From Lentimicrobiaceae bacterium (GTDB taxonomy: Bacteria; Bacteroidota; Bacteroidia; Bacteroidales; SKPS01): a stretch of DNA of 6,521 nt. Of this stretch, positions 4,373-6,521 are shown piece after piece (within the stretch, counting starts at the first letter, position 1; each line of letters starts with the position of its first letter). Where the stretch lies: positions 1 to 6,521 of the forward strand of contig SKPS01000367.1 of assembly GCA_007119395.1 (NCBI GenBank), read 5' to 3'. A program made the position numbers and the translations under genes. Under the pieces are notes generated by a model that was given only the letters and a program-made list of their open reading frames with translations, did no database searches and was not told the origin of the DNA.

Positions 4373-6521
4373 TGTTTCCTGATTTAGTCGTGTATAGATA
4401 AAAATAGATGCCTGGTTTTAGCGTATTTAAAGGAATCGTGAAACTACTCTTATTATGCCCAAGGTAGGTTAGTGCTAATACCCCGTTTGCAGAGAACACC
4501 CTTAGGTCAAAGGGTTCCTGTAATTCCTCATGCAGTATTTTAAAAGTAATCGATTCACCGGCAGGGTTGGGATAGACAAGGATGGCACTATTATTTTGTA
4601 CAATGACCTGTGTCTCATTCCCCTTTCTGTATGGGAGTCCGTAATCATCGGCGTCAATGCCCAACATGGCTCTCGCAGCGTAAACCCCATCGCCACCGAT
4701 GTAGGGGGTCAGCAGGGCAATGGCCAGCAATGCCTGTATATCCACACTGTCGATCTCTGCGTCAACCGCCACCGATCGGAGGTAGATGTCATTGGTGAGC
4801 TGCCTGTTCTGGTCAATCATGGTGGTGGCAATCACCTGGCCGTTGTCTAACAGTGCCTGTGCAAAATTCTCCTCATCCATGAATTCACGAATGGTGGTAA
4901 ACTCGGCAATGGTGCTGTTGGTAAGATAATTGAAAAAGTTTTGGTAGAGTGTGTCGCCCGGCTGGCCAATGTTCATTACGTCAGGGTTGGTAAATAGAAT
5001 TTCGTACAAGTACTCCTGACACATTTGCTCAAACTCCTCTTCCAGCACATCAAAGGTGAGGTTTTCCCGTACGATGTCACCATAACGCATCTCCCGGATC
5101 TCTCCACTAGGATCATCACCGATCTCCGGGAATGGCAACCCGACACAGTAACTATCAGCATCTGTATTGGGTTGGGGGATGATTACCCAGTGTAGTGGAT
5201 GACTTGGTGAAATATAAGTTGCATACGGATTAGATCCCACATTATCACCTCTGAAATACCAATCAACGTTTTGGTGTTGTGATACCAATCCGCCATCAAT
5301 TCTATAGAGAGTTTGAAACCAGTAATTATCCGAAGCACGACCGCTCCAACCCTGTTGTGAGATGAATGTAGCAGCATTTGCTGTGTTCGGATAGAAATAG
5401 ATGCCGGATTTACAGTTGATAAGATCGTTGCAAGAAAATTGAGAATTTTTACAAACTCCTACAGCTCTAATCCCTTGGCTCATTTTAACGATCTGATGGT
5501 TATCATAAATCCAGGCATCGGAGCTCTGAGCGACACTAATTCCAGTTAACACACTATCTGATGGAGGGAAAGATGTGTTACCATGAGGACTATATGCAGT
5601 TGCCTGGTTTTCAATATGATTTCCTGCAACCCGTACAAAATCACCATTTAATAACTCAATTCCATAATAGCTTTTACTTCCATCGACAATTAGCGTGTTG
5701 TTGAAATAGATTTGGTTGCTGCCTATTCTGGTGCATTTGGTACAGGTAGCCTGCGGATTGGAGCTGTGATTCTTTACATATATTCCGATGCGGGTGTTGT
5801 TAATGGTGTTTCCGATAATGTCGGTGCTTATACCACCAAATGGTCGGATGGATCTTGTAAATAAGATGGAAACATTGTTGTATTTATTTAGTGCCCATAA
5901 GGGGTCTTTCATGCTGATTGTGTTATAGAGCGCTTGGCAGCCATGTCTCCCTTCGTCAACGAAGATGGCATTGTAATGTTGCTCGTCGAAGTGGTTATTG
6001 GTGGCGATTAGCTGGTGTTTATAAGCATAAATTCCATGTCGGCAATTATTGAAATAATTTCCCTTTAGCCCATGACCACCTATGATTGCCCTTCCGGTTA
6101 TTGCCGAAGCAAACATTTCTTGTGAAATCGATCCTGCATGTACAAGTGGTCTGTTACAGTGAATAGCTCCTTCCAGCGGCCGATTGAAAGCATTTACATA
6201 TGGAGCAGAGTAGTGCCATCTCTCAATATCATCGAACTGCCCATTGACCACAGTGATATCTGACCAGATGGCAAAAATCCCAAAGGCAAGGCCATCAAAA
6301 TAATTTCTTTTGCCAACTGATGCGTCATCACCAATGGTAATGTTATACACAGTATCAATCCTAATCCCTATTGTTGCTGGAACTAATACAGGCAGAATAA
6401 ACTCATTCAGGAACTGTGATGCAGTGGTTGCATTGATCAGTTCAAAACGGCAACCGGCTATGTAAGCAGAATGCGGCGGAGGAAGCGGTGTGCCATCCGG
6501 GCTTTGATCTGGCAGATAGAA
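4344..6521 (-). CDS. Right-handed beta-helix protein with T9SS sorting tail (5' end cut by window edge)
   Basis: The frame is open from the right edge: 725 codons then TAG, with no in-frame stop before base 6521. The GTG at 6350 is therefore an internal Val, not the start, and the signal peptide lies outside the window. Residues are numbered from the edge. Parallel beta-helix (pectate-lyase/NosD-like) rungs of the form N-x-[FI]-[ND]-x(3-5)-G-I recur at 73 (NYFDGLAFGI), 155 (NYFNNCRHGI), 176, 238 (NTINNTRIGI), 301 and 365 (NDLINCKSGI), so the solenoid covers roughly residues 1-400. Catalytic residues of polysaccharide lyases are not evident, so binding or structure is as likely as enzymatic activity. 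A mainly alpha-helical, acidic segment follows (about 474-627) containing GGDGVYAARAMLGIDADDY. The T9SS type A sorting domain spans about 645-725 (YPNP at 650-653, LRVFSANGVL, KPGIYFYLY, ending GRFIKK). The final 29 bases overlap the next gene, which suggests one operon. It is probably extracellular or surface-anchored. Confidence 0.88.
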   Translation of the reverse strand, partial: FYLPDQSPDGTPLPPPHSAYIAGCRFELINATTASQFLNEFILPVLVPATIGIRIDTVYNITIGDDASVGKRNYFDGLAFGIFAIWSDITVVNGQFDDIERWHYSAPYVNAFNRPLEGAIHCNRPLVHAGSISQEMFASAITGRAIIGGHGLKGNYFNNCRHGIYAYKHQLIATNNHFDEQHYNAIFVDEGRHGCQALYNTISMKDPLWALNKYNNVSILFTRSIRPFGGISTDIIGNTINNTRIGIYVKNHSSNPQATCTKCTRIGSNQIYFNNTLIVDGSKSYYGIELLNGDFVRVAGNHIENQATAYSPHGNTSFPPSDSVLTGISVAQSSDAWIYDNHQIVKMSQGIRAVGVCKNSQFSCNDLINCKSGIYFYPNTANAATFISQQGWSGRASDNYWFQTLYRIDGGLVSQHQNVDWYFRGDNVGSNPYATYISPSHPLHWVIIPQPNTDADSYCVGLPFPEIGDDPSGEIREMRYGDIVRENLTFDVLEEEFEQMCQEYLYEILFTNPDVMNIGQPGDTLYQNFFNYLTNSTIAEFTTIREFMDEENFAQALLDNGQVIATTMIDQNRQLTNDIYLRSVAVDAEIDSVDIQALLAIALLTPYIGGDGVYAARAMLGIDADDYGLPYRKGNETQVIVQNNSAILVYPNPAGESITFKILHEELQEPFDLRVFSANGVLALTYLGHNKSSFTIPLNTLKPGIYFYLYTTKSGNNASGRFIKK
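4373..4380 (-). promoter_or_regulatory. Possible ribosome binding site for the gene starting at 4372
   Basis: The minus strand reads AGGAAACA directly before the ATG, placing AGGA four bases from the start codon, inside the last codons of the upstream gene. This favours the 4372 start and translational coupling. The alternative start at 4324 has GGGAG only one base away, which is too close to be ideal. Bacteroidota often initiate without Shine-Dalgarno pairing, so the support is modest. Confidence 0.35.

Noticed and set aside
4344..6521. Polysaccharide lyase or copper-loading NosD function for the beta-helix protein
   Set aside because: The solenoid resembles those families in fold only. No catalytic Lys/Arg/Asp arrangement or metal site was recognisable, so a specific function would be a guess.

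Overview
The window looks like a stretch of a Bacteroidota chromosome. Three consecutive minus-strand genes encode large exported proteins that end in type IX secretion system (T9SS) type A C-terminal sorting domains. That system is essentially confined to the Bacteroidetes/Fibrobacteres/Chlorobi group. Signal peptides ending in Ala-Gln, Asn/Thr-rich beta-structured ectodomains and mostly weak Shine-Dalgarno sites agree with this. Nothing in the sequence identifies the genus.

All four genes supported here read leftward on the minus strand. In order of transcription they are: (1) 6521-4344, a 5'-truncated right-handed beta-helix protein with an alpha-helical linker and a T9SS sorting tail; (2) 4372-3056, a signal-peptide protein with an N-terminal lectin- or carbohydrate-binding-like region, an Ig/PKD-like module and a T9SS tail, overlapping gene 1 by 29 bases; (3) 2971-896, a signal-peptide protein with about seven Asp-box (BNR/YCF48-like) repeats, a Calx-beta-like domain, two Ig/PKD-like modules and a more diverged T9SS tail; (4) 784-1, a Fic-family (probable AMP-transferase) gene cut off by the left edge. 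The Fic gene has no stop codon inside the window and the beta-helix gene has no start, so both are partial.

The non-coding DNA is two short gaps, of 111 bases (785-895) and 84 bases (2972-3055). Each holds a small direct repeat just downstream of a stop codon, with related units built on ACATCC. The first also holds a pentanucleotide tract (ATACG) upstream of the Fic gene, and the second an imperfect hairpin. No stretch longer than 300 bases lacks a gene. I saw no tRNA, rRNA, CRISPR array, insertion sequence or transposase.

The first two genes are probably translationally coupled and cotranscribed, and the third may belong to the same transcript. Together they look like a run of surface or secreted T9SS cargo proteins, plausibly adhesive or matrix-binding, with no catalytic signature that I can recognise. 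The Fic protein is cytoplasmic and probably functionally independent. I did not find a convincing new multi-gene system. The least explained parts are the helical linker of the beta-helix protein, the cysteine-rich head of the second protein, and the small repeats in the gaps.
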